A stretch of 64,000 nucleotides of DNA from Anarhynchus alexandrinus. Taxonomy: Eukaryota > Chordata > Aves > Charadriiformes > Charadriidae. Made by a program: the position numbers and the translations under genes. Below the pieces are notes generated by a model. That model worked only from the letters and a program-made list of their open reading frames with translations. It was not told the origin of the DNA and did no database searches. This document shows, one piece after another, positions 63,867 through 64,000 of the stretch. How positions within the stretch are numbered: the stretch's first letter is position 1; every line of letters begins with the position of its first letter. The stretch lies in NCBI GenBank assembly GCA_008711295.1, contig VUYV01000082.1, positions 1,022,361 through 1,086,360 of the forward strand. The letters run 5' to 3'.

Positions 63867-64000
63867 GGAGGTGATTCTGCCCCTCTACTTCACTCTCGTG
63901 AGACCCCACCTGGAGTACTGCATCCAGCTCTGGAGTCCCCAACATAAGGAGGACATGGACCTGCTGGAGCGTGTCCAGAGGAGGGCCACGAGGATGATCC
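63867..64000 (+). mobile_element. CR1 LINE, 5'-truncated, continues past window end
   Basis: From about 63867 the sequence follows the same CR1 ORF2 segment as 34458-34591, with about five differences in 133 aligned bases. It includes GGTGATTCTGCCCCTCTACT and CTGGAGTACTGCATCCAGCT. The aligned part encodes the same VILPLYS to TRMI stretch of ORF2p and has no stop in that frame. The insertion point is 5'-truncated within ORF2, about 45 bases further in than the 34.4-kb copy. Orientation is plus; the 3' end lies off the window. Confidence 0.93.

Noticed and set aside
48996..64000. LARGE1 exons, the upstream neighbour in mammals
   Set aside because: None of the open frames resembles the glycosyltransferase domains of LARGE1 as I know them.
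1..64000. CRISPR arrays, operons, phage or plasmid modules, tRNA or rRNA genes
   Set aside because: Nothing of the kind is visible. The sequence is vertebrate intronic and intergenic DNA.

Overview
The window is vertebrate nuclear DNA and almost certainly avian. It holds chicken-repeat-1 (CR1) LINE 3' ends that finish in the ATTCTATG-type tail, an LTR of a kind I recall from many bird genomes, and one exon whose translation matches the start of synapsin III (SYN3). There is no bacterial-style gene density, operon, CRISPR array or phage module. Nearly all of the open frames longer than 60 codons are chance frames in non-coding DNA. The sequence is a draft assembly: one 21-N gap and five single-N joins.

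Layout. The only well-supported host coding sequence is the first coding exon of SYN3 on the minus strand (coding 6516-6832, with 5' UTR to about 6948). It has a consensus 5' splice donor at one end and a strong 3' splice acceptor at the other. The 5' leader is therefore split by an intron, and at least one non-coding exon plus the promoter must lie at higher coordinates. Positions 1-6515 are the intron after this exon; I did not find the next synapsin exon there. Positions 6949 onward are the upstream leader intron and, beyond an unknown point, the flank of SYN3. Two CpG-rich patches (25.13-25.5 kb and 40.14-40.44 kb) are the best promoter or first-exon candidates; neither is proven.

Mobile elements: a short CR1 3' end (about 2833-2968), a 0.6-kb CR1 with an open reverse-transcriptase C-terminal frame (about 34412-35020), a truncated LTR in minus orientation (about 46047-46645), and a CR1 that runs off the window end (about 63867-64000). 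The rest is ordinary AT-leaning intronic or intergenic DNA with homopolymers, small microsatellites and a few structured spots. The structured spots are a 21-bp stem with a 48-nt loop at 4764-4853, a perfect 30-bp palindrome at 48966-48995, a 31-bp imperfect tandem pair at 8830-8891, and two apparent duplications around single Ns that look like unmerged contig ends.

I found no sign of a new multi-gene system. The most useful leads are the SYN3 leader and promoter architecture and the intronic hairpin. TIMP3, which lies inside SYN3 in other vertebrates, and LARGE1, the upstream neighbour in mammals, were not recognised here.
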